DNA of 64,000 nt from Limnohabitans sp. (GTDB lineage Bacteria; Bacteroidota; Bacteroidia; Flavobacteriales; Flavobacteriaceae), in NCBI GenBank assembly GCA_030053945.1, contig JASGCW010000002.1:114245-178244 (forward strand), in the 5' to 3' direction. Positions 1 through 8,394 of this stretch are shown in pieces. Positions within the stretch are counted from its first letter, which is position 1. Every line of letters begins with the position of its first letter. The translations under genes were made by a program, and so were the position numbers. The notes beneath the pieces were generated by a model that was given only the letters and a program-made list of their open reading frames with translations, was not told the origin of the DNA and made no database searches.

Positions 1-311
1 TTTCTGAATAATGCCATTGCTGGTGATGATGGTGGAAAAGGGAACATTTCTGCACGTGCGGCTTCTACCGCTTCTTTATCTACACCTGCAAAAACAGTAA
101 TTAATTGGCTTGGTTTTTTATCACCAGATAAGCTCATTACAGCTCCTGGACGAGCATTACGTGCTGCACAACCACAAACAGAATTTACAACCACTAAAGC
201 TGTGCCTTCTTTTGCCAATGCATTTTTTACTTCTTCTGCTGTATATAAATTTTGAAAACCGTTGCTAGTTAACTCTTCACGCATAGGTTTTACCATTTCT
301 TCTGGATACAT
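1..311 (-). CDS. BrxA/BrxB-family bacilliredoxin (partial, C-terminus beyond window)
   Basis: The minus strand starts at ATG 311-309 and reads MYPEEMVKPMREELTSNGFQ, the conserved opening of the bacilliredoxin family (YphP/YqiW, UPF0403). The redox motif C-G-C is at residues 46-48, followed by ARNARPGAVMSL. About 103 residues are visible and the family usually has about 135-145, so the end is cut by the window edge. Family members reduce mixed disulfides between protein and low-molecular-weight thiols in the cytoplasm. Bacteroidetes members are common, but the partner thiol here is unknown. Confidence 0.9.
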   Translation of the reverse strand, partial: MYPEEMVKPMREELTSNGFQNLYTAEEVKNALAKEGTALVVVNSVCGCAARNARPGAVMSLSGDKKPSQLITVFAGVDKEAVEAARAEMFPFPPSSPAMALFR

Positions 312-340
312 ATTCTTTTATATTAAAAGTTATTGTGATG

Positions 341-348
341 CAAAGGTA
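341..348 (-). promoter_or_regulatory. -7 promoter element of the bacilliredoxin gene
   Basis: The minus strand reads TAccTTTG, an exact match to the Bacteroidetes -7 consensus TAnnTTTG, 29 nt before the ATG. I see no clear TTG at the -33 distance. Confidence 0.55.
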
Positions 349-395
349 CAAAGTTTTTTACTTTATCATTTTTTTATTAGTAGGATTTTAACGAA

Positions 396-1022
396 TTAAA
401 CATTCATTTGTTTTTCAAATTCTTCTAAAAACAATCCTATGTGATACCCATCAATCAATCCGTGATGTACATGCATAGACATTGGCATCGTTTTCTGCCC
501 ATTTAAATCTGTTAGTTTTCCAAAAGAAATTTTAGGACAACTATCAGGATATGAAAAACCCCGAGCGTGCGATATTGAAGTGAAATTTATCCAAGGTAAT
601 GCTGAGAAATGTATCAAATTCTTTTCAGAAAAATCTCTTGTAAACAAGCCTTGTGTAGTCTGAATTCGGGCAATTTCAGCATCCACATTTTTTGAAAATT
701 GCAACAAATCTTCGTCGAATTTTATGTGTGAAAAGCCAAAAGTTTTGTCTTCTCGCATTATGGTAGCCGATGCATCAATTTGGTCATAAACATAGACTTC
801 ATTGTCAATGATTCGGTATCTGAAGTTTTCAATGGCATTTACTGCAACCATTGTTTTGTGTAAATAATAAGTAAAGAAAGAAATTCCTAGTTCCTTTGCA
901 GTTTCATAGGCATTAGTACAATCAATAGTTTGTGTTATACCGTAAAAAGGCTCTTCCATTGCGGAAAAGAATTCGAAGTGTTCTTTACGGTTCCAAGAAT
1001 TGAGGTCTAACTTTTGTTTCAT
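396..1022 (-). CDS. Chloramphenicol acetyltransferase-like (CAT) family acyltransferase
   Basis: This 208-residue protein has the length of a trimeric CAT enzyme. The catalytic motif HHGLIDG lies near the C-terminus, with His187 as general base and Asp191 following the HHxxxDG pattern. The N-terminus (LDLNSWNRKEHFEFF) and the SFFTYYLHKT and RYRI segments are also CAT-like. CATs move acetyl from acetyl-CoA to the 3-OH of chloramphenicol, and many homologues have other or unknown acceptors. Its ATG overlaps the TAA of the upstream HAD gene by one base, so it is the last gene of the minus-strand operon starting at 3755. Actual resistance activity cannot be told from sequence. Confidence 0.85.
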   Translation of the reverse strand: MKQKLDLNSWNRKEHFEFFSAMEEPFYGITQTIDCTNAYETAKELGISFFTYYLHKTMVAVNAIENFRYRIIDNEVYVYDQIDASATIMREDKTFGFSHIKFDEDLLQFSKNVDAEIARIQTTQGLFTRDFSEKNLIHFSALPWINFTSISHARGFSYPDSCPKISFGKLTDLNGQKTMPMSMHVHHGLIDGYHIGLFLEEFEKQMNV

Positions 1023-1705
1023 TAAACCAAAGATAATACTTCTTTAATATTTTCAATTGCTTTGAAGTTATCGTGTTTAATTTCAAAATCGATTTTTTCG
1101 TATTCCCAAGTGGTATGATACGGAATATGTACTCCAAAACCACCAATATTTAAAACAGGCAATACATCCGATTTTAAGGAATTTCCAATCATCATAAAAT
1201 CTTGCGGATGAATATCTAATCGGCGTAACATTTTAGTATAATCTAAATCGGTTTTATCGCTCATTACTTCAATATGATGGAAATAATGTCCAAGTCCCGA
1301 ATCGTGTAACTTTCTGTGTTGGTCTTTTAAATCGCCTTTTGTAGCTACAATTAATTTGTATTTACTTTTTAATTCTTGAAGTACTTCTTCTACATTAGGG
1401 AGTAATTCTACAGGTTTTTGTAATAAATCTTTTCCTATATGAAGAATTTTATCAATTGCTTTGCCTGAAATTTCATGATTCGTTAACTCTAAACCTGATT
1501 CTATCATAGAAAGAGTAAACGCTTTTATCCCAAACCCATAAATAGGTAAATTTTTAACTTGATGATTTAAAATCAAAGTCAAAATTTCTTGTTTTGAAGC
1601 ATAATCTTGAAACAAACCACAGAATTTTTCCTGTGCTTCATCAAAATAGGGTTCGTTGTGCCAAAGGGTATCATCAGCATCAAAAGCAATTACTTTTGGG
1701 GTCAT
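1022..1705 (-). CDS. HAD-superfamily hydrolase
   Basis: The N-terminus MTPKVIAFDADDTLWHNE holds HAD motif I (DxDxT), with the first Asp as nucleophile. A later VATKG segment fits motif II, and MMIGNSLKSDVLPVLNIGG fits the motif IV acidic region. The ATG at 1705 is chosen because the alternative upstream TTG at 1714 lies inside the preceding gene. With this start only one base separates it from the stop of the RloB-like gene. It is probably a small-molecule phosphatase of the YjjG/PhnX-like type with unknown substrate. Overlap with the CAT-like gene indicates translational coupling. Confidence 0.85.
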   Translation of the reverse strand: MTPKVIAFDADDTLWHNEPYFDEAQEKFCGLFQDYASKQEILTLILNHQVKNLPIYGFGIKAFTLSMIESGLELTNHEISGKAIDKILHIGKDLLQKPVELLPNVEEVLQELKSKYKLIVATKGDLKDQHRKLHDSGLGHYFHHIEVMSDKTDLDYTKMLRRLDIHPQDFMMIGNSLKSDVLPVLNIGGFGVHIPYHTTWEYEKIDFEIKHDNFKAIENIKEVLSLV

Positions 1706-1706
1706 A

Positions 1707-2387
1707 TTATACAATTTCTGGATTGTTTACTTCTTTATTTAAGGTTGAATAATTTAATAATTCTTCCATCAACAAATATACTTTCGTTGACTTTTCTACT
1801 GGGAAGAAATCATTTTTATTGGTGTCAGCTATTTTAGCTCTTTCTATTGCTTTTTCTATTCTATCTTTCTCTAAGTAAGATTTAGGGAAATTTTTCATTT
1901 TTGATTCGGTGTGTTTGGCACCTACTTCTGTTTTCATTTCAGCACTTGTATTGCTTTTAATTTTATGAGCCTCGTCTAAATGTAGATATTGCCATACTTC
2001 AAAGCAAAAATTACTTATATATAGATTTGCATCTTTTAAGTCTTTGCAGTATTTGTTAAGTTCAGGAAATTGTTCTTTAGGATGATCATCAACATCTAAT
2101 ACAAACCTAAACTTGTCATCCTCTGTAGGTGTTACAGATAAGTCTTTAGGAGGGTTTTCAATGAAAAATTTAACTCTCTCAATTAGTTTTTTTGGTTGTG
2201 AGCCAATAACTGTGTCTTTTTCTAAAATGTGAATTATACTTGCTTTCTTAGGAGGTAAATAGAGATGATTTATCATTTGAAAATAATGAAGTTCTTTATC
2301 GCCTTCGTAAACAATAAAAAATCTCGTAGCATCTTCAAAAGCTTCTCGTTTATTGTAATCTTGAATTTTAAATCGTTTTCTCTCCAT
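1707..2387 (-). CDS. RloB-like protein (TOPRIM-type), candidate AbiLii-like partner
   Basis: This 226-residue protein has the RloB pattern. A hydrophobic strand ends in FIVYEGDKE (acidic residue Glu28), and a second strand RFVLDVDDHP carries Asp98, Asp100 and Asp101, resembling the metal-binding glutamate and DxD of a TOPRIM fold. A later NFCFEVWQYLH segment is typical of the family. RloB proteins are encoded next to RloA-type ATPases, and the lactococcal AbiL system pairs such proteins. It starts 6 nt after the ATPase gene, so the two are co-transcribed. A metal-dependent nuclease role is inferred from the fold only. Confidence 0.75.
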   Translation of the reverse strand: MERKRFKIQDYNKREAFEDATRFFIVYEGDKELHYFQMINHLYLPPKKASIIHILEKDTVIGSQPKKLIERVKFFIENPPKDLSVTPTEDDKFRFVLDVDDHPKEQFPELNKYCKDLKDANLYISNFCFEVWQYLHLDEAHKIKSNTSAEMKTEVGAKHTESKMKNFPKSYLEKDRIEKAIERAKIADTNKNDFFPVEKSTKVYLLMEELLNYSTLNKEVNNPEIV

Positions 2388-2393
2388 TGGATA

Positions 2394-3755
2394 TTAAAAT
2401 TCTTCTTTAACCAATTTAGAAAAATCACCTAAAAATGGAATCCCACCATATCTTCCTTGTAAATATCCCCTCTCCAAAACCTTGTCCCCTCTAGGGTTAA
2501 AATTACTTAAAGGATAGAATTCTGTGCTACCATCTGCTTTTTTCTCCGTGAACCAAATTTCATCACGACGTAATAATTCGTCATCTAATAAATGACTTTC
2601 GTGGGTAGTAAAAATCAATTGACTATTCGTTTTAGAACTTTCTGAATATAATTTTAAAAGTTGTTTTGCCAATAATGGATGTATACTTCTTTCCAGCTCA
2701 TCTATTACAAACGTAACATCATCTTCGAAAATTAATTCTTCTAAAGCTGGTGAAAGTTCAAATAACCTATTTGTTCCATCAGATTCTTCGCTAAAATCAA
2801 ATGGAAAATTTGATTTTTCGTGCTTGGTATTAATATTTAGAACTAGATATTTATTGTCTTCTTTAATAAGACTGAAAAAATCTTTTCCATTTTGAAAAAC
2901 CAAAGCCTTTTTCTCTTTATCTTCTTCTTTTGCTTTTTCTCTTAGATTTTCAAATTGATCTATTATTTTATTTTTAAAATTTTCATCATCAATTCCAAAA
3001 AAATCATTTGCAGGTATTTTTGCAATTACAATTTTTTCAATTCCAGTAGCACTTTCAGAAAGAATTTTATTTGCAAATTCTAATTTTTTTTCTCCTAAAA
3101 AAATTGATTTAGCGTATTCTGTATTGTATGAACTTGGATAAATTATGTGAATTTTAGAAAAAGCGTCAACAATTTTATCTAAAATATTATTATTATCAAA
3201 AACTAGATAACAAGTATTTAATACTGTTTCATTGTCTTTAAGCTGTTTCTTTAAAAATTTTGTAACAAATTTTACTTCTTCTTTATCATTAAAATACTTT
3301 CCAAAAGTAATTTTATCATCTTTTCGTTCAAATAATAGTTCTTCTTTACTTTTATCTACAGATTCTATTAAATACAACCATTCTTCGATTATTTTACCTT
3401 TATGTATTTCTACTGCATAGTCAAAATGTATTCCTTGATAAGAATACTCAATTCTAAATGTGGACGACTTTTCTAAATAATTTTCATCTAATCTAAAACG
3501 ACTTCTTTGCGGAACTAAAAACTCAACATCACTTGTTACTATAGACTTTAAAAAGGAAATTGCCTTTGCCAAATTACTTTTCCCAGCTGCATTAGCACCA
3601 TAAATAGCAGCGGTTTTTAATACTTCAACACCTGAATTTGTTTTCTTTATATGGTGTGTTAATGATCTAGAACCGTTTCCTTTGCTAGGAAGCATATTGA
3701 ATTCAGTCTCTTCTTTAAAAGACATAAAATTACTGACAACAAAACGAATTAGCAT
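2394..3755 (-). CDS. AAA ATPase, RloA/AbiLi-like, of a candidate anti-phage pair
   Basis: This 453-residue ATPase starts with MLIRFVVSNFMSFKEETEF, the usual opening of SMC/OLD-like AAA_15/AAA_21 proteins. Walker A is GANAAGKS at residues 53-60, Walker B is TFVIDE around residues 348-353, and the H-loop is TTHES near 385. The C-terminal LQGRYGGIPF stretch is characteristic of ATPases paired with RloB. It is the first gene of the operon and its only partner of matching type is the RloB-like protein. Abortive-infection defence is known for AbiL pairs; for this protein it is an inference from gene pairing. Confidence 0.8.
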   Translation of the reverse strand: MLIRFVVSNFMSFKEETEFNMLPSKGNGSRSLTHHIKKTNSGVEVLKTAAIYGANAAGKSNLAKAISFLKSIVTSDVEFLVPQRSRFRLDENYLEKSSTFRIEYSYQGIHFDYAVEIHKGKIIEEWLYLIESVDKSKEELLFERKDDKITFGKYFNDKEEVKFVTKFLKKQLKDNETVLNTCYLVFDNNNILDKIVDAFSKIHIIYPSSYNTEYAKSIFLGEKKLEFANKILSESATGIEKIVIAKIPANDFFGIDDENFKNKIIDQFENLREKAKEEDKEKKALVFQNGKDFFSLIKEDNKYLVLNINTKHEKSNFPFDFSEESDGTNRLFELSPALEELIFEDDVTFVIDELERSIHPLLAKQLLKLYSESSKTNSQLIFTTHESHLLDDELLRRDEIWFTEKKADGSTEFYPLSNFNPRGDKVLERGYLQGRYGGIPFLGDFSKLVKEEF

Positions 3756-3784
3756 ACTCGATTTTTTCGTTTAAAGTTAAAAAA

Positions 3785-3816
3785 TAAAGCGCTAAAATAC
3801 TACTTTTAGCGCTTTA
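3785..3816 (-). terminator. Rho-independent terminator of metG
   Basis: A 12-bp perfect stem, AAAGCGCTAAAA with TTTTAGCGCTTT and a 6-nt loop, lies between the metG stop and the ATPase gene. On the minus strand it is followed by an AT-only run rich in T. Confidence 0.8.
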
Positions 3817-3845
3817 AAATTTATTTTAACGATTTTTTCGTAAAT

Positions 3846-5915
3846 CTAAGCAATCGCTGCACCATTTTCAACTCCTTCAGCCTCTGGATTAACGAAAACT
3901 AATTTTCCTTCAGCATTTTGAGTTAATAATAACATTCCTTGGCTTTCTACACCACGTAAAGCACGAGGGGCTAAGTTTACTAATACGGTTACACGTTTGC
4001 CAACAACTTCTTCTGGAGTGAAATGTTCTGCTATTCCCGAAACAATGGTACGAACATCAATTCCTGTATCCACTTTTAATACTAAAAGTTTGTCTGCTTT
4101 TGGCATTTTTTCTGCCTCGATAATCGTTCCTACACGTAAATCAATTTTTGAAAAATCATCAAAAGTAGCTGTTTCTTTCTGTGGCATAATGTTATTTTTT
4201 GTGGAAGCTGTTTCGGCTTTATTTGCTGTTTTTGTAGCTTCTAATTTATCAATTTGTTTTTGGATTTCGGTGTCTTCGATTTGCGCAAATAATATTTCCG
4301 CTTGACCTATTTGGTGACCAGCTTTTGTTAAATTCCAATTTTCAAATTCTAAATTCCAATTATTTGGTTGAATATTTAAAATTTTAGACAATTTAGCTGA
4401 TGTAAATGGTAAAAACGGTTCACATAAAGTTGCTAATGCAGAAGCAATTTGTAAGGCTACATACATTTGTGTTTTCACGCGTTCTTCATCGGTTTTAATA
4501 ACTTTCCAAGGCTCTTCATCAGCCAGATATTTATTTCCTAAACGGGCAACATTCATCATTTCTCCTAAAGCTTCTCTAAATCTATATCTTTCTATTGAAG
4601 ATGCTATAACTGAAGGGTAGGCTTTTAATTCCGTTAAAGTTGCTTCATCTATTTCAGTGAAAGTATTTGGAGCAGGAACAATTCCGTTATAATATTTATT
4701 AGTTAAAACAACTACACGATTAATAAAATTCCCGAAAATAGCCGCTAATTCATTGTTGTTTCTCGCTTGAAAAGACTTCCAAGTAAAGTCGTTATCTTGA
4801 TTTTCTGGGGCATTAGCTGTTAAGGCATAACGCAATACATCTTGCTTTTCAGGGAAGTCTAAAAGGTATTCGTGTAACCACACTGCCCAGTTTTTAGATG
4901 TCGATAATTTGTTTCCCTCTAAATTCAAGAACTCGTTCGCAGGCACGTTGTCTGGTAAAATATAATCGCCGTGTGCTTTAAGCATTGCTGGGAAAATCAC
5001 GCAGTGGAAAACGATATTGTCTTTTCCTATAAAGTGAACCAACTTGGTATCTTGGTCTTTCCAGTAGGGTTCCCAATCTTTTCCTTCTCTTTGTGCCCAT
5101 TCTTTAGTAGATGAAATATAACCAATAGGCGCATCAAACCAAACATATAGTTTTTTACCTTCTGCACCTTCTACAGGCACATCAATACCCCAATCTAAAT
5201 CACGGGTTACTGCACGAGGTTCTAAACCGCCATCTATCCACGATTTTACTTGACCATAGACATTGGGTTTCCAATCATTTTTATGTCCGTCAATAATCCA
5301 TTCTTTCAAGAAAGCATCATATTGATTTAAGGGCAAAAACCAGTGTTTAGTCGATTTTAGAACAGGTTTTGTTCCTGTAATTGTCGATTTTGGATTAATT
5401 AAATCGGTTGCATTTAATGAAGTTCCACATTTTTCACATTGATCTCCATAAGCTTCTTCGTTTCCGCATTTAGGACAAGTCCCTATAACAAATCTATCGG
5501 CTAAAAATTGATTTGCCTGTTCATCATAAAGTTGCTCAGTTACCTCTTCAATAAATTTCCCTTCATCATACATTTTTTTGAAGAATGCAGATGCCGTTTC
5601 GTGATGTATTTTAGCCGAAGTACGAGAATAGTTATCAAAAGAAATTCCAAAATCTTCAAATGATTTACGAATAATTCCGTCATATTTATCAATTACTTCT
5701 TGTGGTGTTATACCTTCTTTCTTGGCTTTCATAGAAATAGCCACACCGTGTTCGTCACTACCACAAATAAAGGCTACATCTTTACCTTGTAAACGTAGAT
5801 AACGTGCATAAATATCAGAAGGAACATAAACTCCAGCTAAATGCCCAATGTGAATAGGACCATTAGTATATGGGAGTGCCGCTGTAATTGTATATCTTTT
5901 TGGATTCGTACTCAT
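3846..5915 (-). CDS. metG: Methionyl-tRNA synthetase
   Basis: This enzyme charges tRNA-Met in the cytoplasm. The start [20 protein letters not shown] is preferred over an in-frame start 18 nt upstream (which adds MIKKNS), since homologues begin close to the Rossmann domain. HIGH appears as HIGHLAG near residue 22. A zinc knuckle [18 protein letters not shown] follows, and the KMSKS loop is KLSTSKNW, a common variant in this phylum. The C-terminus carries an EMAP/Trbp111-type tRNA-binding domain starting at [20 protein letters not shown]. The length of about 689 residues fits the long dimeric MetG form. Confidence 0.97.
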   Translation of the reverse strand: MSTNPKRYTITAALPYTNGPIHIGHLAGVYVPSDIYARYLRLQGKDVAFICGSDEHGVAISMKAKKEGITPQEVIDKYDGIIRKSFEDFGISFDNYSRTSAKIHHETASAFFKKMYDEGKFIEEVTEQLYDEQANQFLADRFVIGTCPKCGNEEAYGDQCEKCGTSLNATDLINPKSTITGTKPVLKSTKHWFLPLNQYDAFLKEWIIDGHKNDWKPNVYGQVKSWIDGGLEPRAVTRDLDWGIDVPVEGAEGKKLYVWFDAPIGYISSTKEWAQREGKDWEPYWKDQDTKLVHFIGKDNIVFHCVIFPAMLKAHGDYILPDNVPANEFLNLEGNKLSTSKNWAVWLHEYLLDFPEKQDVLRYALTANAPENQDNDFTWKSFQARNNNELAAIFGNFINRVVVLTNKYYNGIVPAPNTFTEIDEATLTELKAYPSVIASSIERYRFREALGEMMNVARLGNKYLADEEPWKVIKTDEERVKTQMYVALQIASALATLCEPFLPFTSAKLSKILNIQPNNWNLEFENWNLTKAGHQIGQAEILFAQIEDTEIQKQIDKLEATKTANKAETASTKNNIMPQKETATFDDFSKIDLRVGTIIEAEKMPKADKLLVLKVDTGIDVRTIVSGIAEHFTPEEVVGKRVTVLVNLAPRALRGVESQGMLLLTQNAEGKLVFVNPEAEGVENGAAIA

Positions 5916-5976
5916 ACTATTTTTTTTAATCAAATGAATTGGAATAAAATTTGAACTGATTTCAAAAATTAAGTTG

Positions 5977-5984
5977 CAAAAATA
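5977..5984 (-). promoter_or_regulatory. -7 promoter element of metG
   Basis: TAttTTTG on the minus strand lies about 60 nt before the preferred ATG. It faces the divergent promoter of the S66 peptidase gene. Confidence 0.5.
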
Positions 5985-6027
5985 GTCGATTATACAGTAA
6001 TTGACGAAAATTATTACTCATTTTTAT

Positions 6028-6035
6028 TACTTTTG
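6028..6035 (+). promoter_or_regulatory. -7 promoter element of the S66 peptidase gene
   Basis: TActTTTG matches TAnnTTTG exactly. A possible TTG start at 6033 falls inside this box, so translation must begin at ATG 6048 or 6054, giving a very short leader. Confidence 0.55.
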
Positions 6036-6047
6036 AAAACACAAACA

Positions 6048-7013
6048 ATGAAAATGCTTCGGATTTTATTTATAATACTATTAGTTTCAAATTTATCCTA
6101 TTCACAAAAAAAGATGATTACACCTCCTTATCTTAAAAAAGGCGATACTGTGGCTATTGTCGCTACAGCGCGTAAAAACATTGATGACAACCTAAAACCC
6201 GCTATCGAACTATTGAATAGTTGGGGCTTAGAAGTCAAAATTGGAAGTTCTATAGGTTTGGATTTAAATCAATTAGCAGGAACCGATGAGCAACGTGCTA
6301 AAGATTTTCAAGATCAATTAGACAATCCAAACATTAAAATGATTTGGTGTGTTCGTGGTGGATATGGTACAGTTCGAATGGTTGATTTACTTGATTTTAC
6401 AAAATTTAAGCAAAACCCAAAATGGATTGTTGGTTTTAGTGATGTAACGGTTTTACACAGTCATTTGAATACAATGGGTTATAAATCTATTCATGGAATT
6501 ATGCCTGTTACTGTTGCAAAAGCTACTAAAGAAGCAAAAGAAAGTATGAAAGTAGCTCTTTTTGGACACGAACGCTTAGAATACGATTTGTTACCACATC
6601 CTATGAATAGATTTGGAACTGCTAAAGGTGAATTAGTAGGTGGAAATTTATCAATTTTATATAGTCTTTTTGGTTCTCCATCTGCTATTGATTGTACTGA
6701 TAAGATTTTATTCATTGAAGATTTAGATGAGTATCTCTATCATATTGACCGAATGATGATGAATTTAAAGCGTAATGGTTGTTTAGAAAGCATCAAAGGA
6801 ATCCTTGTGGGCGGAATGACAAAAATGAAAGACAATGATATTCCGTGGGGCAAAGATGCTTTACAAATTATTGAAGATGTAACTAAAAAATATAATATTC
6901 CTATTGTTTATGAATTCCCAGCGGGACATATAAGAGATAATAGAGCATTACCATTTGGTTCGCAAGTGACTTTGGATGTGAATAATGAATGTTCAAAAGT
7001 AATTTTTGATTGA
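6048..7013 (+). CDS. S66-family LD-carboxypeptidase (muramoyltetrapeptide carboxypeptidase-like)
   Basis: A signal peptide (MLRILFIILLVSNLSYSQ) sends this protein to the periplasm. The body has the LdcA/S66 pattern: PPYLKKGDTVAIVATA at the start, RGGYGTVR, the nucleophile in GFSDVTVLH (Ser131), and the His region GHIRDNRALPFG near the end. Enzymes of this family remove the terminal D-Ala from muropeptide tetrapeptides during peptidoglycan recycling. Length (about 322 residues) is typical. Start choice follows from the promoter overlapping the upstream TTG. Confidence 0.92.
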   Translation: MKMLRILFIILLVSNLSYSQKKMITPPYLKKGDTVAIVATARKNIDDNLKPAIELLNSWGLEVKIGSSIGLDLNQLAGTDEQRAKDFQDQLDNPNIKMIWCVRGGYGTVRMVDLLDFTKFKQNPKWIVGFSDVTVLHSHLNTMGYKSIHGIMPVTVAKATKEAKESMKVALFGHERLEYDLLPHPMNRFGTAKGELVGGNLSILYSLFGSPSAIDCTDKILFIEDLDEYLYHIDRMMMNLKRNGCLESIKGILVGGMTKMKDNDIPWGKDALQIIEDVTKKYNIPIVYEFPAGHIRDNRALPFGSQVTLDVNNECSKVIFD

Positions 7014-7106
7014 TGAATGATGATTAACGATTTCAGATTTAAGAAGTAAAGTACAAACAGTAAACTTCATCATTCAAAAATCTTAAATCAAAAATCTTAT
7101 ATCTAA

Positions 7107-7466
7107 ATGGCAGAACACAACGAAATAGGCAAACAAGGAGAAGCGGTAGCAGTTGATTATCTGCTTGAGAACGGTTATGAGATTTTAGAAAGAAATTACC
7201 AAGCGCAAAAAGCAGAAATTGACATCATAGCTCGTAAAGGAGATTGGTTAGTTGTTGTGGAAGTAAAAACCCGAACCTCAGTTGATTTTGGAAATCCAGA
7301 AGATTTTGTTGACAAGAAAAAAATAAAACTGCTTGTCAAAGCCATTGATGAATATGTACAAGAAACAGATTTAGACCTTGAAATCAGATTTGATATTATA
7401 GCAGTCCTAAAAAAAGGCAATGACTTCACTATCGAGCATTTAGAGGATGCATTTTATCATTTTTAA
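7107..7466 (+). CDS. YraN/UPF0102-family endonuclease-like protein
   Basis: This 119-residue protein matches the UPF0102 family: IGKQGEAVAVDYLLENGYEILERNY at the N-terminus, then AEIDIIARKGDWLVVVEVKTR. The latter contains the D-x(n)-E-x-K arrangement of the PD-(D/E)XK/Holliday-junction-resolvase fold. Family members are widespread but poorly characterised, and DNA processing is presumed. It lies 93 nt after the S66 gene on the same strand. Confidence 0.92.
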   Translation: MAEHNEIGKQGEAVAVDYLLENGYEILERNYQAQKAEIDIIARKGDWLVVVEVKTRTSVDFGNPEDFVDKKKIKLLVKAIDEYVQETDLDLEIRFDIIAVLKKGNDFTIEHLEDAFYHF

Positions 7467-7503
7467 AGAAATTTCACAAAATTATAGAATTCGCTATGCA
7501 AAC

Positions 7504-7549
7504 ATAACACTGTTATATTTATAACATTTACTGTTATTTTTTAACTTTG
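7504..7549 (+). promoter_or_regulatory. Operator array of four half-sites plus -7 box
   Basis: Four copies of the same 6-mer in alternating orientation lie just upstream of a -7 box: ATAACA at 7504-7509, TGTTAT at 7511-7516, ATAACA at 7521-7526 and TGTTAT at 7532-7537. They form a 13-bp inverted repeat (7504-7516) and a perfect 16-bp palindrome (7511-7526). The -7 element TAacTTTG is at 7542-7549. No TTG sits at the -33 distance, so the sites occupy the place of that element. This suggests regulator binding at the promoter of the gene at 7584. Confidence 0.6.
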
Positions 7550-7583
7550 CATACTCGCACTTTGTGCAATTAAGCATAAATTT

Positions 7584-8246
7584 ATGAAAACGATATCATC
7601 TGTAGTTGAAAACTACATTAAATCAAAGCCTTTTTTGCTAAATGCTTTGGCTCAGGGAATTATTAATTTAACTTCCTTAGCACGTATTATGACAGAAGAA
7701 TTAGAAAATGAATTAGGTAAAGATGTCAAGCAGGGAGCTATAATTATGGCTTTAAAACGTCTTTCTGAAGATTTGAGTTTTCAGGTAAATCATAAGGTGA
7801 CAAAAGTTTTAAAAGGAATTGGTGAAATTACAGTGCGTTCTTCATTAAATGATTATACATTTTTAGTATCTGATACAATTTTTCACAAACAAGCGGAACT
7901 TATTACCGAGTTGAATCAGCATCCTGATGTGTTTTTTACTTCTTCTCGAGGAGTAAATGAGACAAATATTGTACTTAGTGATGCACTTAGTCATTTGATT
8001 GATAAGCATTTTAAAGGAGAAAAATTAACGCAAAAATTAGAGAATCTTTCTTCAATAACAGTAAAGCTGCCAAAAGAAAATACGGTTACTCCAGGTATTT
8101 ATTATTTCATTTTCCAACGTTTAGCGTGGGAAGGAATTGTAATTTATGAAGTGATTTCTACATCTAACGAGTTTACCGTTTTGGTTGACGATGAAGTAGT
8201 AGACAAGGCTTTCAAAATTATTAAAGATTTGAAGTTAACTAAATAA
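7584..8246 (+). CDS. Stand-alone ACT-like regulatory protein
   Basis: This 220-residue protein has no signal peptide or membrane segment. The C-terminal part (TPGIYYFIFQRLAWEGIVIYEV, then NEFTVLVDDEVVDKAFKIIKDLK) has the beta-alpha-beta pattern of aspartokinase ACT domains, yet there is no kinase domain. The N-terminal part (LARIMTEELENELGKDVKQ, then AIIMALKRLSEDLSF) is helical and could be a small DNA-binding or dimerisation unit. Relatives in Flavobacteria are, as I recall, sometimes labelled aspartate kinase, which the sequence does not support. The palindromic array just upstream suggests strong regulation, possibly by itself. Confidence 0.6.
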   Translation: MKTISSVVENYIKSKPFLLNALAQGIINLTSLARIMTEELENELGKDVKQGAIIMALKRLSEDLSFQVNHKVTKVLKGIGEITVRSSLNDYTFLVSDTIFHKQAELITELNQHPDVFFTSSRGVNETNIVLSDALSHLIDKHFKGEKLTQKLENLSSITVKLPKENTVTPGIYYFIFQRLAWEGIVIYEVISTSNEFTVLVDDEVVDKAFKIIKDLKLTK

Positions 8247-8315
8247 AAAATAATCTTTCAAAGGTGAAATCTAAATTTTAAGAATCGATTCAGCTTTTTT
8301 GATAAGGACTTGAAT

Positions 8316-8353
8316 AAAAAAAGGTTGTCTTAAAGCCAAGGCAACCTTTTTTT
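8316..8353 (+). terminator. Rho-independent terminator after the ACT-like gene
   Basis: The stem is A7-GGTTGTCTT pairing with AAGGCAACC-T7 (one G-U pair) around a 6-nt loop, ending in a T run. It separates the ACT-like gene from the M48 peptidase gene. Confidence 0.85.
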
Positions 8354-8394
8354 ATTTTGTCAGTAATATTTATATTGCATAAATTTTTAAGTTG

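Noticed and set aside
396..1022. Chloramphenicol resistance gene
   Set aside because: The CAT fold and active site are clear, but acceptor specificity cannot be read from the sequence, so resistance is not claimed.
7014..7106. Imperfect repeats of the GATTTAAGA/TCTTAAATC type in the S66-YraN gap
   Set aside because: Short, degenerate and AT-rich with no T tail; I could not support a terminator or a named repeat.
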